A DNA stretch of 64,000 nucleotides from Pseudoxanthomonas sp. Root65. GTDB taxonomy: Bacteria; Pseudomonadota; Gammaproteobacteria; Xanthomonadales; Xanthomonadaceae. The notes under the pieces are model-generated. The model had not been told where the DNA came from, ran no database searches, and saw nothing but the letters and a program-made list of their open reading frames with translations. The stretch spans positions 372,001-436,000 of the forward strand of contig NZ_LMHA01000002.1 of assembly GCF_001427635.1 (NCBI RefSeq), written 5' to 3'. The stretch's first letter is position 1. The number at the start of each line of letters is the position of its first letter. A program made the translations under genes and the position numbers. Positions 7,949 to 15,926 of this stretch are shown in pieces.

Positions 7949-8698
7949 ATGGTCGGTTTTGACGCTTCGGAATCCCTGACGCCGTTCCGCGAAGGCAGCG
8001 GATACGGTGCGATTCTGTTCGACCGCAAACACCTGCGGCAAGCGGATCCTGACTGGTTCGACCCGGACAAGTGGGGCGAGCGGGCCCGGCCGGTCGACAG
8101 CGGCGGCCGCGGCAGCGCCTGGTTCATCGAGGCGCCGTCCAGCCAGTGCGTACTGCGCCATTACCGGCGTGGCGGGTTCGCCGCGCGCTTCAGCCAGGAC
8201 CGCTACCTGTGGCACGGGCCGGACCGGACGCGCAGTTTCGCCGAGTTCCGGCTGACCCGCGCGCTGCTGGCGCGCGGACTGCCGGTGCCGCGTCCGGTGG
8301 CGGCAAGCTACGTGCGCGACGGCATGTTCTACCGCGCCGCGATCCTGCTGGAACGGCTGTTGGAGGTGCGCACGCTGGCCGACATCGCCGGTCAGGCGGA
8401 GGCGCAGGCACCGTGGGAAAGCACCGGCCGGCTGGTGGCGCGCTTCCATCGCGCCGGCCTGGACCATGCCGATCTCAATGCGCAGAACATCCTGTTCGAC
8501 GCCAGCGGTCATGGCTGGCTGATCGACTTCGACCGTGGCCGGCTGCGCATCCCCGCCACCGCCTGGCGCGAACAGAACCTCGCGCGGCTGCGGCGTTCCC
8601 TGCTCAAGTTGCGCGGCAAGCGCAGCGTGGAGGCGGTCGGCCACGACTTCGCCCACCTGCGGCGCGCTTACGACCACGCCTGGTCGCGGGGCTACTGA
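7949..8698 (+). CDS. kdkA: 3-deoxy-D-manno-octulosonic acid (Kdo) kinase
   Basis: A 249-residue kinase of the APH/RIO-like fold that phosphorylates the 4-OH of Kdo on lipid IVA, typical of organisms with a single phosphorylated Kdo (Haemophilus, Xanthomonas). The catalytic loop is [15 protein letters not shown], and the metal-binding motif is [10 protein letters not shown]. The N-terminal region carries [21 protein letters not shown], common in this family. It is divergent from the heptosyltransferase gene, making a small inner-core locus. The MBL-fold gene starts one base after the stop codon. Confidence 0.9.
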   Translation: MVGFDASESLTPFREGSGYGAILFDRKHLRQADPDWFDPDKWGERARPVDSGGRGSAWFIEAPSSQCVLRHYRRGGFAARFSQDRYLWHGPDRTRSFAEFRLTRALLARGLPVPRPVAASYVRDGMFYRAAILLERLLEVRTLADIAGQAEAQAPWESTGRLVARFHRAGLDHADLNAQNILFDASGHGWLIDFDRGRLRIPATAWREQNLARLRRSLLKLRGKRSVEAVGHDFAHLRRAYDHAWSRGY

Positions 8699-8699
8699 G

Positions 8700-9452
8700 G
8701 TGGGCTGGACACTGCGCTTCCTGGGCGTGGGCAATGCCGGGGCCGTCGAGCTCGGCTCGGCGATGGCGACGCTGGAGCGCGACGGTGCGCCATGGCTGAC
8801 CATCGACTGCGGCGGCGAAGGACTCACCGCCTACCAGGCCCGCTACGGCAGCATGCCCGATGCCGTCTTCATCACCCACGTGCACCTCGACCACGTCGCC
8901 GGCATGGAACGGCTGTTCGTGGCGAGTTACTTCGACGCGACGCGACGCGGCCAGGTCCGCCTGTACGTGCCCGCAGCGCTGGTGCCGGTGCTGCACCAGC
9001 GCATCGCCAGCTATCCGAACGTGCTGGCCGAAGGGGGCGCGAACTTCTGGGATGCGTTCCAGCTGATCCCGGTGGGCGATGCGTTCTGGCATGACGGGCA
9101 GCGGCTCGACGTGTTTCCCGTCCGCCATCACTGGCCGGACACCGCGTTCGGCCTGCGACTGCGCGGCAGCGTGGTGTGGACCGGCGATACGCGGCCCATC
9201 CCAGAAATGCTGGCGCGCCATGCCGATGCCGGCGAGGTCATCGCCCACGACTGCGCATTGCATGGCAATCCTTCGCACAGCGGCATCGACGACCTGGAGC
9301 GCGAGTATCCGGCCGCGTTGCTGGCCCGCTGCGTGCTCTACCACTACGCCAGTGCGGCCGATGCCGAGGCCCTGCGCGCGCGCGGTCATCGCGTCGCGGC
9401 GGCGGGCGATGGGCTTGCGCTCGCCACGCCCTTGCCGACCACGCTGCCATGA
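8700..9452 (+). CDS. MBL-fold metallohydrolase (RNase Z-like fold)
   Basis: A 250-residue metallo-beta-lactamase-fold protein. It opens with TLRFLGVGNAGAVELGSAM, the strand-loop typical of RNase Z/phosphodiesterase-like members, then THVHLDHVAGMERLF (first metal motif) and VVWTGDTRP with the bridging Asp, and CALHGNPSHS. The substrate is unknown; the sequence is too short and lacks the exosite of RNase Z. The GTG start at 8700 is one base after the kdkA stop. The stop overlaps the moaA ATG (ATGA), so the gene is probably transcribed with moaA. Confidence 0.75.
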   Translation: MGWTLRFLGVGNAGAVELGSAMATLERDGAPWLTIDCGGEGLTAYQARYGSMPDAVFITHVHLDHVAGMERLFVASYFDATRRGQVRLYVPAALVPVLHQRIASYPNVLAEGGANFWDAFQLIPVGDAFWHDGQRLDVFPVRHHWPDTAFGLRLRGSVVWTGDTRPIPEMLARHADAGEVIAHDCALHGNPSHSGIDDLEREYPAALLARCVLYHYASAADAEALRARGHRVAAAGDGLALATPLPTTLP

Positions 9453-10462
9453 CGCCCGCCGTGCTGCCGCGCGATCGGCTGGGTCGTCCGCTGCATGACC
9501 TGCGGCTGTCGGTCATCGATGCCTGCAACTTCCGCTGCGGCTACTGCATGCCCGCCGACCGCGTGCCCGAGGACTATGGCACCGACGCGTCGCAGCGGCT
9601 GTCGTTCGACGAGATCGAGACCCTGGTGCGCGCCTTCGTGCGGCTGGGCATGCGCAAGCTGCGCCTGACTGGCGGCGAGCCGCTGCTGCGCAAGCGACTG
9701 CCCGACCTGGTCCGTCGCCTGGCGGTCATTCCGGGACTGGAAGACATCGCCCTGACCACCAACGGCATGCTGCTTGCGTCGCAGGCGCAGGCGCTGCACG
9801 ACGCCGGCCTGCGCCGGATCACGGTCAGTCTGGATGCGCTGGATCCGGACATCTTCGCCGAGATGTCGGGGCGGCGAGGGCAGGTGGGCACCGTGCTCGC
9901 CAGCATCGACGCCGCGATGGCGGCCGGTTTCGCGCGGCTCAAGATCAATGCCGTCGTGCAGCGGGGACTCAACGAGGACCAGGTGCTGCCGCTGGTCGAA
10001 CGCTTCCGCGGTACCGGTCATGTGGTCCGCTTCATCGAATTCATGGACGTGGGCGACAGCAACGACTGGCGCCAGGACCGGATGGTGCCGTCGTCGGTGC
10101 TGCGGGACCGCATCGCCGCCCGCTGGCCGCTGCATCCGCTGCAGGCGGACTATCGGGGCGAGGTCGCGGAGCGGTATGGGTTCGACGATGGCGGTGGCGA
10201 AGTGGGCTTCGTCAGTTCCGTCAGTACGCCGTTCTGCGGCGACTGCCATCGCGCGCGTGTCTCGGCGGATGGGCGACTGTTCACCTGCCTGTTCGCCGGG
10301 GAGGGCGCCGACCTGCGCAGCGTGCTCGCGCATGGCGAGGATGCCCTGCTCGCCCACGTGGCGGCGCTGTGGACCGCGCGCGGCGACCGCTACAGCGAGC
10401 TGCGGGGCAGCCCGGAAGTGCGGGACCGGCGACGTGTCGAGATGTATCTTATCGGCGGTTGA
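9449..10462 (+). CDS. moaA: GTP 3',8-cyclase
   Basis: A 337-residue radical SAM enzyme that, with MoaC, converts GTP to cyclic pyranopterin monophosphate in molybdenum cofactor synthesis. The N-terminal cluster motif is CNFRCGYC (CxxxCxxC), followed by [15 protein letters not shown]. The C-terminal cluster cysteines are in [18 protein letters not shown]. The family's C-terminal GG is present (LIGG). It begins the moaA-moaC-moaD-moaE run, with moaC starting 16 bases after the stop. Confidence 0.96.
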   Translation: MTPAVLPRDRLGRPLHDLRLSVIDACNFRCGYCMPADRVPEDYGTDASQRLSFDEIETLVRAFVRLGMRKLRLTGGEPLLRKRLPDLVRRLAVIPGLEDIALTTNGMLLASQAQALHDAGLRRITVSLDALDPDIFAEMSGRRGQVGTVLASIDAAMAAGFARLKINAVVQRGLNEDQVLPLVERFRGTGHVVRFIEFMDVGDSNDWRQDRMVPSSVLRDRIAARWPLHPLQADYRGEVAERYGFDDGGGEVGFVSSVSTPFCGDCHRARVSADGRLFTCLFAGEGADLRSVLAHGEDALLAHVAALWTARGDRYSELRGSPEVRDRRRVEMYLIGG

Positions 10463-10478
10463 ATCGCCCAGGACTTTC

Positions 10479-10964
10479 ATGCCCCGCAACGCCCTGACCC
10501 ACCTCGATGCGAACGGCCGTCCCGCCATGGTCGACGTGTCCGGCAAGGCCGCGACGCCGCGCGAGGCGCTCGCCACCTGCCGCGTGCGCTTTCCCGCCGA
10601 GGTGGCGCTCGAACTGAAACGCAACGGGCTGCGCAGTGCGAAGGGTGGCATCGTGGATACCGCGATCATTGCCGGTACCCTGGCGGTGAAGCGCACGCAC
10701 GAGCTGATCCCGTTCTGCCATCCGCTGCCCATCGACGGCTGCCGGCTGTCGGTGGACTGGGATGGCGATGCCACGCTGCGCATCGACTGCCACGTGCGCA
10801 CCGTCCATCGCACCGGCGTCGAAATGGAGGCGCTGACCGGCGCCACGGTGGCCGCGCTCACGGTCTACGACATGTGCAAGGCGCTGTCGCACGCGATTGT
10901 GCTGGGACCGGCGAAGCTGGTGGGCAAGCGCGGCGGTAAGCGCGACGTGGGCCAGGTGCGATGA
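10479..10964 (+). CDS. moaC: Cyclic pyranopterin monophosphate synthase
   Basis: A 161-residue enzyme that rearranges 3',8-cH2GTP from MoaA into cPMP. Motifs seen are [23 protein letters not shown] at the N-terminus, the active-site loop [13 protein letters not shown], and [20 protein letters not shown]. Length is normal. The stop overlaps the moaD start by 4 bases (ATGA). Confidence 0.96.
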   Translation: MPRNALTHLDANGRPAMVDVSGKAATPREALATCRVRFPAEVALELKRNGLRSAKGGIVDTAIIAGTLAVKRTHELIPFCHPLPIDGCRLSVDWDGDATLRIDCHVRTVHRTGVEMEALTGATVAALTVYDMCKALSHAIVLGPAKLVGKRGGKRDVGQVR

Positions 10965-11203
10965 CGACGGTGACGCTGCTCTACTTCGCCAGCCTGCGTG
11001 AGCGTGCCGGCATCGCCAGCGAAACGATCTCGACGACGGCAGCGGATCTGTCCGGGCTCTACGAAGAAGTGCAGGCGCGCCATGGGTTCACCTGGCCGCG
11101 CGAGCATCTGCGCGTGGCGGTGGACGGCGAGTTCGCGCGCTGGGGCGACGCGGTGCGGGCAGGCAGCGAGATCGCCTTCATTCCCCCCGTGAGCGGAGGC
11201 TGA
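10961..11203 (+). CDS. moaD: Molybdopterin synthase small (sulfur carrier) subunit
   Basis: An 80-residue ubiquitin-like protein ending in the essential Gly-Gly (IPPVSGG), which is adenylated and thiocarboxylated to donate sulfur to precursor Z. It begins [14 protein letters not shown], the typical MoaD first strand. It is coupled to moaC by a 4-base overlap and lies 2 bases before moaE. Confidence 0.94.
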   Translation: MTTVTLLYFASLRERAGIASETISTTAADLSGLYEEVQARHGFTWPREHLRVAVDGEFARWGDAVRAGSEIAFIPPVSGG

Positions 11204-11205
11204 GC

Positions 11206-11640
11206 ATGCCTGGCTTCCTGCTGTCCGATGAGCCGTTGGATATCACGTCGCTGCGTGCGCAGGTGCTCGATCCGCGCGCCGGCGGCTACGCCAGCTTCGA
11301 GGGCTGGGTACGCGACCATCACGGTGGCCGCGCCGTCGATGGACTGGACTACGAGGCCTATGCGGCGTTGGCCGAACGCGAAGGCCAACGCATCCTCGCG
11401 GAGGCCAAGGCCCGCTTCGATGTAATCGAAGCCGGCTGCACGCATCGCGTGGGCACGCTGGCGATCGGTGACCTGGCGGTCTGGGTCGGCGTGAGCGCCG
11501 CGCATCGCGGCGCGGCCTTCGATGCCTGCCGCTACATCATCGACCAGGTGAAGCTGCGCGTGCCGATCTGGAAGCGGGAGCACTATCGCGAAGGCGACGC
11601 GGACTGGCTGCACCCGATGGCGGAGGATGCGGGGACATGA
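11206..11640 (+). CDS. moaE: Molybdopterin synthase catalytic subunit
   Basis: A 144-residue protein that, with two MoaD, inserts the dithiolene sulfurs into cPMP. It has FEGWVRDHHGGRAVDGLDYEA, HRVGTLAIGD, SAAHRGAAFDACRYIID and the active-site VPIWKREHY near the C-terminus. No moaB/mog or moeA is in the window. The stop overlaps the next gene by 4 bases. Confidence 0.96.
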   Translation: MPGFLLSDEPLDITSLRAQVLDPRAGGYASFEGWVRDHHGGRAVDGLDYEAYAALAEREGQRILAEAKARFDVIEAGCTHRVGTLAIGDLAVWVGVSAAHRGAAFDACRYIIDQVKLRVPIWKREHYREGDADWLHPMAEDAGT

Positions 11641-12653
11641 TCCGGTCATTGCCGTTCGCGCTGCTGCTGGCGGGGCTGGTCTGCGCGATGCCGCCCACGG
11701 TCCACGCCGCCGAGTTGCTGGTCGGCAACAAGTCCGCCGATACGGTCTGGCGCCTGTCGCTGCGCGACGGCCGTCGGGTGGGCGAGTTCCGTACCGGAGA
11801 GGCACCGCACGAGATCGAGGTCGCACCGGATGGCCGCTCGGCGGTGGTGACCAACTATGGCGAGGCGAAATCCGGCAGCACGCTGTCGGTGCTGGACCTG
11901 GTCGGCGGTACGCCGACGCGTTCGATCGACCTGGGCCAGCACGGCGCGCCGCACGGCCTGCGCTTCCTGCCCGACGGCCGCCGCGTGCTGGTGACGACGG
12001 AAGCCTCGACCAGCGTACTGATCGTGGATGTCGGGACGGGGGAGATCGAACGCGAGATCGACGTCGGCGCCGGCACCGGCCACATGATCGCGGTATCGCC
12101 GGATGGCCAGGTGGCGTATCTGACCAAGATCCAGTCCGGCACGCTGAGCCGGATCGACCTGCAGACCGGCACGAAGACGGTGGAGCGACCTGCGGGCAAG
12201 GGTGCCGAAGGCGTGGCGGTCCGTCCGGATGGCGCCGAGGTATGGGTGACGAATCGCGAAGACGGCACCCTCACCGTGCACGATCCGCGCACGCTCGCGG
12301 TCAAGCGGCGGATGAGCAGCAAGGGGTTTCCGATCCGCGTGGTGTTCTCGGCCGACGGCGACCTGGCCTTCGTCACCAATGCGCGTGCGGCGACGCTGGC
12401 CGTGTTCAACGCCCGGACCAAGGTGCCGGTCGCCACCGTGTCGCTGTCGCGCGATGACATGACCTACCAGCCCCCGATGTTGGGCGACGCGGCGCTGCCG
12501 ATCGGCGTGGCGGTCGCAGCCGACCGGCCGCGTGCCTACGTGGCCATCAGCGGCGGCGACCGGATCGCGGTGATCGACACGCAGCGCTGGCAGGTGATCG
12601 ACTACTGGGTCACCGGCCGCGAACCGGATGCGCTGGGGATCATCGCGAAGTAG
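11637..12653 (+). CDS. Exported YncE-family beta-propeller protein
   Basis: A 338-residue exported protein with a clear signal peptide (MIRSLPFALLLAGLVCAMPP, cleavage near VHAAE) and repeated blades of the form VAPDGRSAVVTN, SPDGQVAYLTK, RPDGAEVWVTN and SADGDLAFVTN, typical of the YncE/PQQ-like seven-bladed propeller group. Such proteins bind ligands or DNA or act as surface scaffolds; no catalytic role can be assigned. It overlaps moaE by 4 bases, but the function shows no obvious link to molybdopterin. Confidence 0.75.
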   Translation: MIRSLPFALLLAGLVCAMPPTVHAAELLVGNKSADTVWRLSLRDGRRVGEFRTGEAPHEIEVAPDGRSAVVTNYGEAKSGSTLSVLDLVGGTPTRSIDLGQHGAPHGLRFLPDGRRVLVTTEASTSVLIVDVGTGEIEREIDVGAGTGHMIAVSPDGQVAYLTKIQSGTLSRIDLQTGTKTVERPAGKGAEGVAVRPDGAEVWVTNREDGTLTVHDPRTLAVKRRMSSKGFPIRVVFSADGDLAFVTNARAATLAVFNARTKVPVATVSLSRDDMTYQPPMLGDAALPIGVAVAADRPRAYVAISGGDRIAVIDTQRWQVIDYWVTGREPDALGIIAK

Positions 12654-12660
12654 CCAACCG

Positions 12661-13009
12661 CGCCCCGCGACACTTCCGATGCAGTGGCAATGATGCCGTC
12701 GCAACGGCAGGAGTCAGCGAATAGCCAACCCCCCAAAGGCGGTAGCCCCGCCGGCTGACCTCGGCGCCCGCATCAGTCGATCCGTTGCTGCCGCGCCCCG
12801 GGATACTTCCGTTGCGATAGCGATGATGCCGTCGCAACGGCAGGCGATAGTGAATAGCCAATGCCCGAGAAGGCGGTAGCCCCGCCGGCTGACCTCAGCG
12901 CCTGCACCAGTCGATACCGTTGCTGCCGCGGCCTGGGATACTTCCGTTGCGATAACGATGATGCCGTCGCAACGGCAGGTGATAGTGAATAGCCAATGCC
13001 CGAAAAGGC
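12661..13009. repeat. Tandem array derived from the 3' half of the 4.5S RNA gene
   Basis: Directly downstream of ffs (reading the minus strand) the last ~52 bases of ffs plus ~80 bases of its downstream flank recur. Partial ffs copies are at 12875-12927 and 12741-12792, with steps of 135 and 134 bases from the real ffs end at 13010. Flank copies contain TGCCGTTGCGACGGCATCAT, itself a hairpin. A third, more diverged flank copy ends at 12661. The copies lack the 5' half and the GGAA tetraloop, so they cannot be working SRP RNAs. Minus-strand frames through the array are open and read as a repeated peptide, but I do not think it is a gene. Confidence 0.85.
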
Positions 13010-13117
13010 GGTAGCCCCGCCGGCTGACCTCGGCGCCCGCATCAGTCGATACCGTTGCTGCCTTCCGGCCCTGGCGGGATTTTCAACCTAGCGTCGCGAG
13101 GGGCCGACGGGGCCACC
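13010..13117 (-). ncRNA. ffs: 4.5S signal recognition particle RNA
   Basis: On the minus strand, GGTGGCCCCG at the 5' end pairs over ten positions with CGGGGCTACC at the 3' end (one G-U). The apical domain reads CCAGGGCCGGAAGGCAGCAA, matching the universally conserved Ffh-binding internal loops and the GGAA tetraloop of SRP RNA; the internal CGCGACGCTAGG also resembles the E. coli 4.5S sequence. The length of about 108 nt is normal for the short bacterial form. It is followed by GCCTTTTCGGG, a weak stop. ffs close to dnaX is usual in gammaproteobacteria; here the island separates them by 17 kb. End positions are approximate. Confidence 0.88.
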
Positions 13118-13127
13118 ATAGACACGA

Positions 13128-13172
13128 AACCGCGCCGGAGCGCGGTTCTTCGTCAACCCGCCTTGGCGGGTT
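13128..13172. terminator. Two consecutive hairpins left of the island
   Basis: AACCGCGC/GCGCGGTT (13128-13147, loop CGGA) and AACCCGCC/GGCGGGTT (13155-13172, loop TT) are perfect 8-bp stems. Before the island inserted they lay directly downstream of tRNA-Ser(GGA) and were probably its terminator region; today they lie between the island end and the ffs promoter. Confidence 0.55.
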
Positions 13173-13181
13173 GCGATGAAA

Positions 13182-13200
13182 CTGGCGGAGAGAGGGGGAT
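13182..13200. repeat. Attachment site, distal copy (tRNA-Ser 3' fragment)
   Basis: CTGGCGGAGAGAGGGGGAT is identical to 29972-29990. Read on the minus strand it is the last 18 bases of tRNA-Ser(GGA) including CCA. Identity stops abruptly after the repeat (CGAGTC here, TCGAAC at the tRNA). Confidence 0.9.
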
Positions 13201-13215
13201 CGAGTCAACCCGAAC

Positions 13216-13419
13216 CTAAGTCCTTGATTCTCCTACAGGACGCAAACCAGGAGTGTGTCCTGTTTTGTGTCCCGCCATTGTAGCGGCTAGGCCTCCTTCA
13301 TCGCTAGCCCGCCATGCGTGCCCGGCAGAGATGGCGCTCGCAGGGCGTTCCTCCTCAAGCCGCCCCCGTAGGCCAACCCTCACGGTGATCTTAATCTCAT
13401 CCTCAGGTGAGATTGACAC
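13216..13419 (-). CDS. Possible small ORF with a ribbon-helix-helix-like start
   Basis: A 67-codon frame starting GTG at 13419. Its first 25 residues (SISPEDEIKITVRVGLRG and following) look like the N-terminal strand and first helix of a ribbon-helix-helix DNA-binding protein, but the rest is low-complexity and does not fit the fold. It lies at the island end where an excisionase or a decayed antitoxin might be expected. It could be a frameshifted remnant or chance. Confidence 0.25.
   Translation of the reverse strand: MSISPEDEIKITVRVGLRGRLEEERPASAISAGHAWRASDEGGLAATMAGHKTGHTPGLRPVGESRT
13249..13276 (+). promoter_or_regulatory. Possible integrase arm-type binding site (distal end)
   Basis: GTGTGTCCTGTTTTGTGTCCCG repeats the motif TGTGTCC twice. 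A very similar double motif lies at 29889-29917, just inside the other island end. Such paired repeats inside both ends are usual for arm-type sites bound by the N-terminal domain of tyrosine integrases. Confidence 0.4.
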
Positions 13420-13595
13420 GCGGTCGTTGCTTTGCTAAGGTGAACCTAATTCCGCATCCGTCAGAACTAATTCTGTGCTGATCCGGAAGTGAACTCACCT
13501 GGTGCACTGCCGTCTAGCTGTCGTCCACGCGGCTCTAGACCAACCAGTGTATGGCTAGTCCATCGTCCGGCTGAGGAAACCGTGGTATTAGAAAT

Positions 13596-13619
13596 GGCGC
13601 GCCGTTCGGTGCGCCTTTT
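13596..13619 (+). terminator. Hairpin before the OST-HTH gene
   Basis: GGCGCGC (13596-13602) pairs with GTGCGCC (13609-13615) around CGTTCG and is followed by four T. It insulates the OST-HTH operon from transcription entering from the island end; no convincing gene lies directly upstream. Confidence 0.55.
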
Positions 13620-13640
13620 CGCATTTTGGGGTCAGGAATC

Positions 13641-14474
13641 ATGTCGGCATGGGTGGCAATAATTAAGAAGGCTTTGACGGACGTTATCGAGTCCACTCAA
13701 AGGCCCGTGACTGGCGCCAAGCTCCGCCAAGAGGTGGCACGTGTGGCCGCCGATTGGAGTGTTGAATTTCCCCCACCTGAGATGACCAAGTTCTCCTCGT
13801 TTGTAGAGAGCTTCGACAAAGATTTCATAGTTCATCGTGTTCCAGGTTCCGACGTGCTGGTCGCGCCGGCGGATCGTGCAGATCTGTTCGCTGCTGCAGT
13901 GGCCACTTCACCGACGAACTACTCACGGATGCGCCAAGATCTGTTCAAGGCGCTCACGACTATTCACTCTGCTGAGCATGGCAGAGCGGTATACCTGCCT
14001 GCAGATGATGGAGTGAAATGGCTGCAAGCGGATGACGGCGAAGCGCCACAAGATTCAGTCTTCCTGCCATCAACCTCCTTGGGTGAGGAGGTTGGTTTGA
14101 GGCGGGATTTCGCAGAGTCATTAGAAGATCAATCTGCTGGAAAGATAGCTTTGGTGGAAGCGCTGAAAAAGGACTCGCCGCTGCGCAGTTTTACACTAGC
14201 GCTCCAAGAGTTTGGCCTTGTTCGGCAGTGGCATCTATACCGACTGCGTTTTCTGGCGACGAAGCTGCGTGAGTGGTCGGTCGCCAATGCAGTGCAATGG
14301 CAACCAAGCTGGGTGACCACAAACGAGCCGCGAAATCTCCCCCGCCCAACATTGACGGCTTCCATGGCCTCGCAGTCGGATTTCTCGGGGTTGGTCGGTC
14401 AACTGAGTGATGACGAGTTAAAGAGGATAATGGTTCCTCTTGACATCGTTTTGCGGCTCATTGCGCAACGATAA
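13641..14474 (+). CDS. OST-HTH/LOTUS domain protein
   Basis: A 277-residue cytoplasmic protein. Residues ~5-78 fit the OST-HTH (LOTUS) winged-helix fold: a first helix IIKKALTDVIEST, PVTGAKLRQEVARV, MTKFSSFVESF and the wing ending VPGSDVLVAPADRADL, which is a typical ending of bacterial OST-HTH domains. LOTUS domains bind RNA (G-rich or quadruplex) in the characterised cases and in bacteria are often coupled to NYN nucleases. The remaining ~200 residues, helical with several Trp, I do not recognise. No NYN domain is present. AGGA sits five bases before the ATG. The partner gene starts five bases after the stop, so the two form an operon. GC content is lower than in the chromosome flanks. Confidence 0.65.
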   Translation: MSAWVAIIKKALTDVIESTQRPVTGAKLRQEVARVAADWSVEFPPPEMTKFSSFVESFDKDFIVHRVPGSDVLVAPADRADLFAAAVATSPTNYSRMRQDLFKALTTIHSAEHGRAVYLPADDGVKWLQADDGEAPQDSVFLPSTSLGEEVGLRRDFAESLEDQSAGKIALVEALKKDSPLRSFTLALQEFGLVRQWHLYRLRFLATKLREWSVANAVQWQPSWVTTNEPRNLPRPTLTASMASQSDFSGLVGQLSDDELKRIMVPLDIVLRLIAQR

Positions 14475-14479
14475 CTGCC

Positions 14480-15280
14480 ATGCCGTCGGTGATACTGGCC
14501 GGATACAGACGTTCCTACGAGCGCATGCTGCGTGAGGCGCTGGATCAACATAGGGCTACGCATCCAAGGTGGACGTGGACGCTGTTTCCAGGGAATTCAA
14601 AGAATCTCGCAAATCTTGGCGCAGATCAGATTGACGAGCTACTGGATCTCTCGGCGTCACTGAATGGCGCGCCCATACTGGGCGTTTCAGAGCACTCGCA
14701 GCGAAATGAAGTGGCTCGAAGGATCGTTCCACACTTTCGTTTCCGGTGGATAGATGCAAATCTTGTCAATCAAGTTGCTCGCAAGGAGTATGCGGGGCTT
14801 CTAAACGCACTTGACGGTGCGATGAGCGAGGAGAGTTATTGGGAGGCGAACATTCGGCCAACTAAATTCTCATCGCCTCTCATGTTGCCTGAGCAGTTTG
14901 CTGCGGCACGGAGCCTTGACCAGATTTGGAGACTCGCTCGCAGCTTCAATAACATGGATCACCTAGAGACCGCTTGCTCATTGATCGAGCGCTTCAGCAC
15001 TGAGCATCGAAGAAGAGTCGATGGCACAGATGCAACGCCTTGGCTTGATAGGCGCGGATGGATTTGGACGGATGGGGGCGCACCTCATGGGATTCCAGAG
15101 TTTCCTGAAGGCTGGAAGCTTTCCTATCGAATCCCCGATGGACGCCATTTCGATGTCAAACCTGGAAACTCATCCAGCACCTATACGGACGCTTATGGTA
15201 AAGGCCACTCTTTGCCGAAGAAGAAAGACTACTGGAACATCACAGTCCATGGATTCGTTCGAGGCGCTGCAAGATCATGA
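14480..15280 (+). CDS. Unrecognised partner of the OST-HTH protein
   Basis: A 266-residue soluble protein with no signal peptide or membrane helix. The N-terminal half begins MPSVILAGYRRSYERMLREAL and may be an alpha/beta domain that ends near RRIVPHFRFRWIDANLVN. The last ~70 residues are rich in polar and aromatic residues (PDGRHFDV, TYTDAYGKGHSL, YWNITVHGF) with several His, Asp and Tyr that would suit a small nuclease-like or toxin-like domain, but no family is recognised. It is immediately downstream of the OST-HTH gene and almost surely co-transcribed with it. A role as effector guided or controlled by the RNA-binding partner is only a hypothesis. Confidence 0.6.
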   Translation: MPSVILAGYRRSYERMLREALDQHRATHPRWTWTLFPGNSKNLANLGADQIDELLDLSASLNGAPILGVSEHSQRNEVARRIVPHFRFRWIDANLVNQVARKEYAGLLNALDGAMSEESYWEANIRPTKFSSPLMLPEQFAAARSLDQIWRLARSFNNMDHLETACSLIERFSTEHRRRVDGTDATPWLDRRGWIWTDGGAPHGIPEFPEGWKLSYRIPDGRHFDVKPGNSSSTYTDAYGKGHSLPKKKDYWNITVHGFVRGAARS

Positions 15281-15443
15281 GTATGTCCGTGGTCTTTTTT
15301 AAGCCCCCAGTCCGTCATGGGCGAACCGCAAGACGTCGCCGCCGTTTGCCGCGATAAAAATCGAGTGCACTCTTGCGCAGTAATCTAGCGCTAAACTTGC
15401 TGGCGCAGTTCAGCTCAATCCAAGCGTGCTTTGCTTGTCAGTT

Positions 15444-15920
15444 CTAGCGAGGAGCAACAGTTGATCGGATCAAGCTGTAAGCCGTGCCCCCGACCAGCGG
15501 CACCACCACGTGCGCCGGCACCAAGGCTAACACCGCCAGACTGAAGATCGCTCCGGTTTGCTCGGGATAAGGAAGCGCTGGCGCAAACCCCATGCCGAGA
15601 ATGGCAAAAAGGTGGGCGACCAGCACGGTCGCCCAAGTCACGAAGAAGCCCTTCCAGAACCCACCCTGCTTTAGCCCCTGCTGCGCGAAGTGGGAGTAGG
15701 GCTGTCGTTCGATCCAGTCCCGCCGCCGGTAGGCACGGTGGCTGATCCAATACAGGAAGCCGAGGACCAAGAGCAGCCCCATCGCGCCCGCAATGGCGAG
15801 CCAGCCGAGGGAATATCCCTGCTGGATCGCCTCGAAGCCCCCACCAGCGAAGACCAGGCTGGCCCCGCCGAGCAAGACCGTCGCGCAGCCAACGTGCGCG
15901 TATGAGCGTGTGGTTGTCAT
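15444..15920 (-). CDS. Small integral membrane protein
   Basis: A 158-residue inner-membrane protein with about four transmembrane segments: CATVLLGGASLVFAGGG, LGWLAIAGAMGLLLVLGFLY, FFVTWATVLVAHLFAILGMG and FSLAVLALVPAHVVVPLVGG. A charged loop (SHRAYRRRDWIERQ) separates segments 2 and 3. I do not recognise the family. It is the last of three minus-strand genes with short spacers (6 and 38 bases) that all encode membrane or exported products. Confidence 0.65.
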   Translation of the reverse strand: MTTTRSYAHVGCATVLLGGASLVFAGGGFEAIQQGYSLGWLAIAGAMGLLLVLGFLYWISHRAYRRRDWIERQPYSHFAQQGLKQGGFWKGFFVTWATVLVAHLFAILGMGFAPALPYPEQTGAIFSLAVLALVPAHVVVPLVGGTAYSLIRSTVAPR

Positions 15921-15926
15921 AGGTGC

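Noticed and set aside
12773-13042. A 89-codon minus-strand frame with a repeated peptide
   Set aside because: It overlaps the SRP RNA gene and its partial copies; the repeat units differ by a length not divisible by three, so the reading is not kept by selection for protein.
12661-13117. CRISPR array
   Set aside because: The repeat units are ~134 bp with near-identical content throughout and no short repeat/variable spacer pattern; no cas genes are present anywhere in the window.
13253-13438. A 61-codon plus-strand frame at the island end
   Set aside because: It runs through the probable arm-type site, has low-complexity Arg/Ser-rich content and no ribosome-binding site.
15021-15302. A 93-codon plus-strand frame inside the OST-HTH partner gene
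   Set aside because: It is in another frame of a gene that is better supported by spacing, length and coupling; no motif seen.
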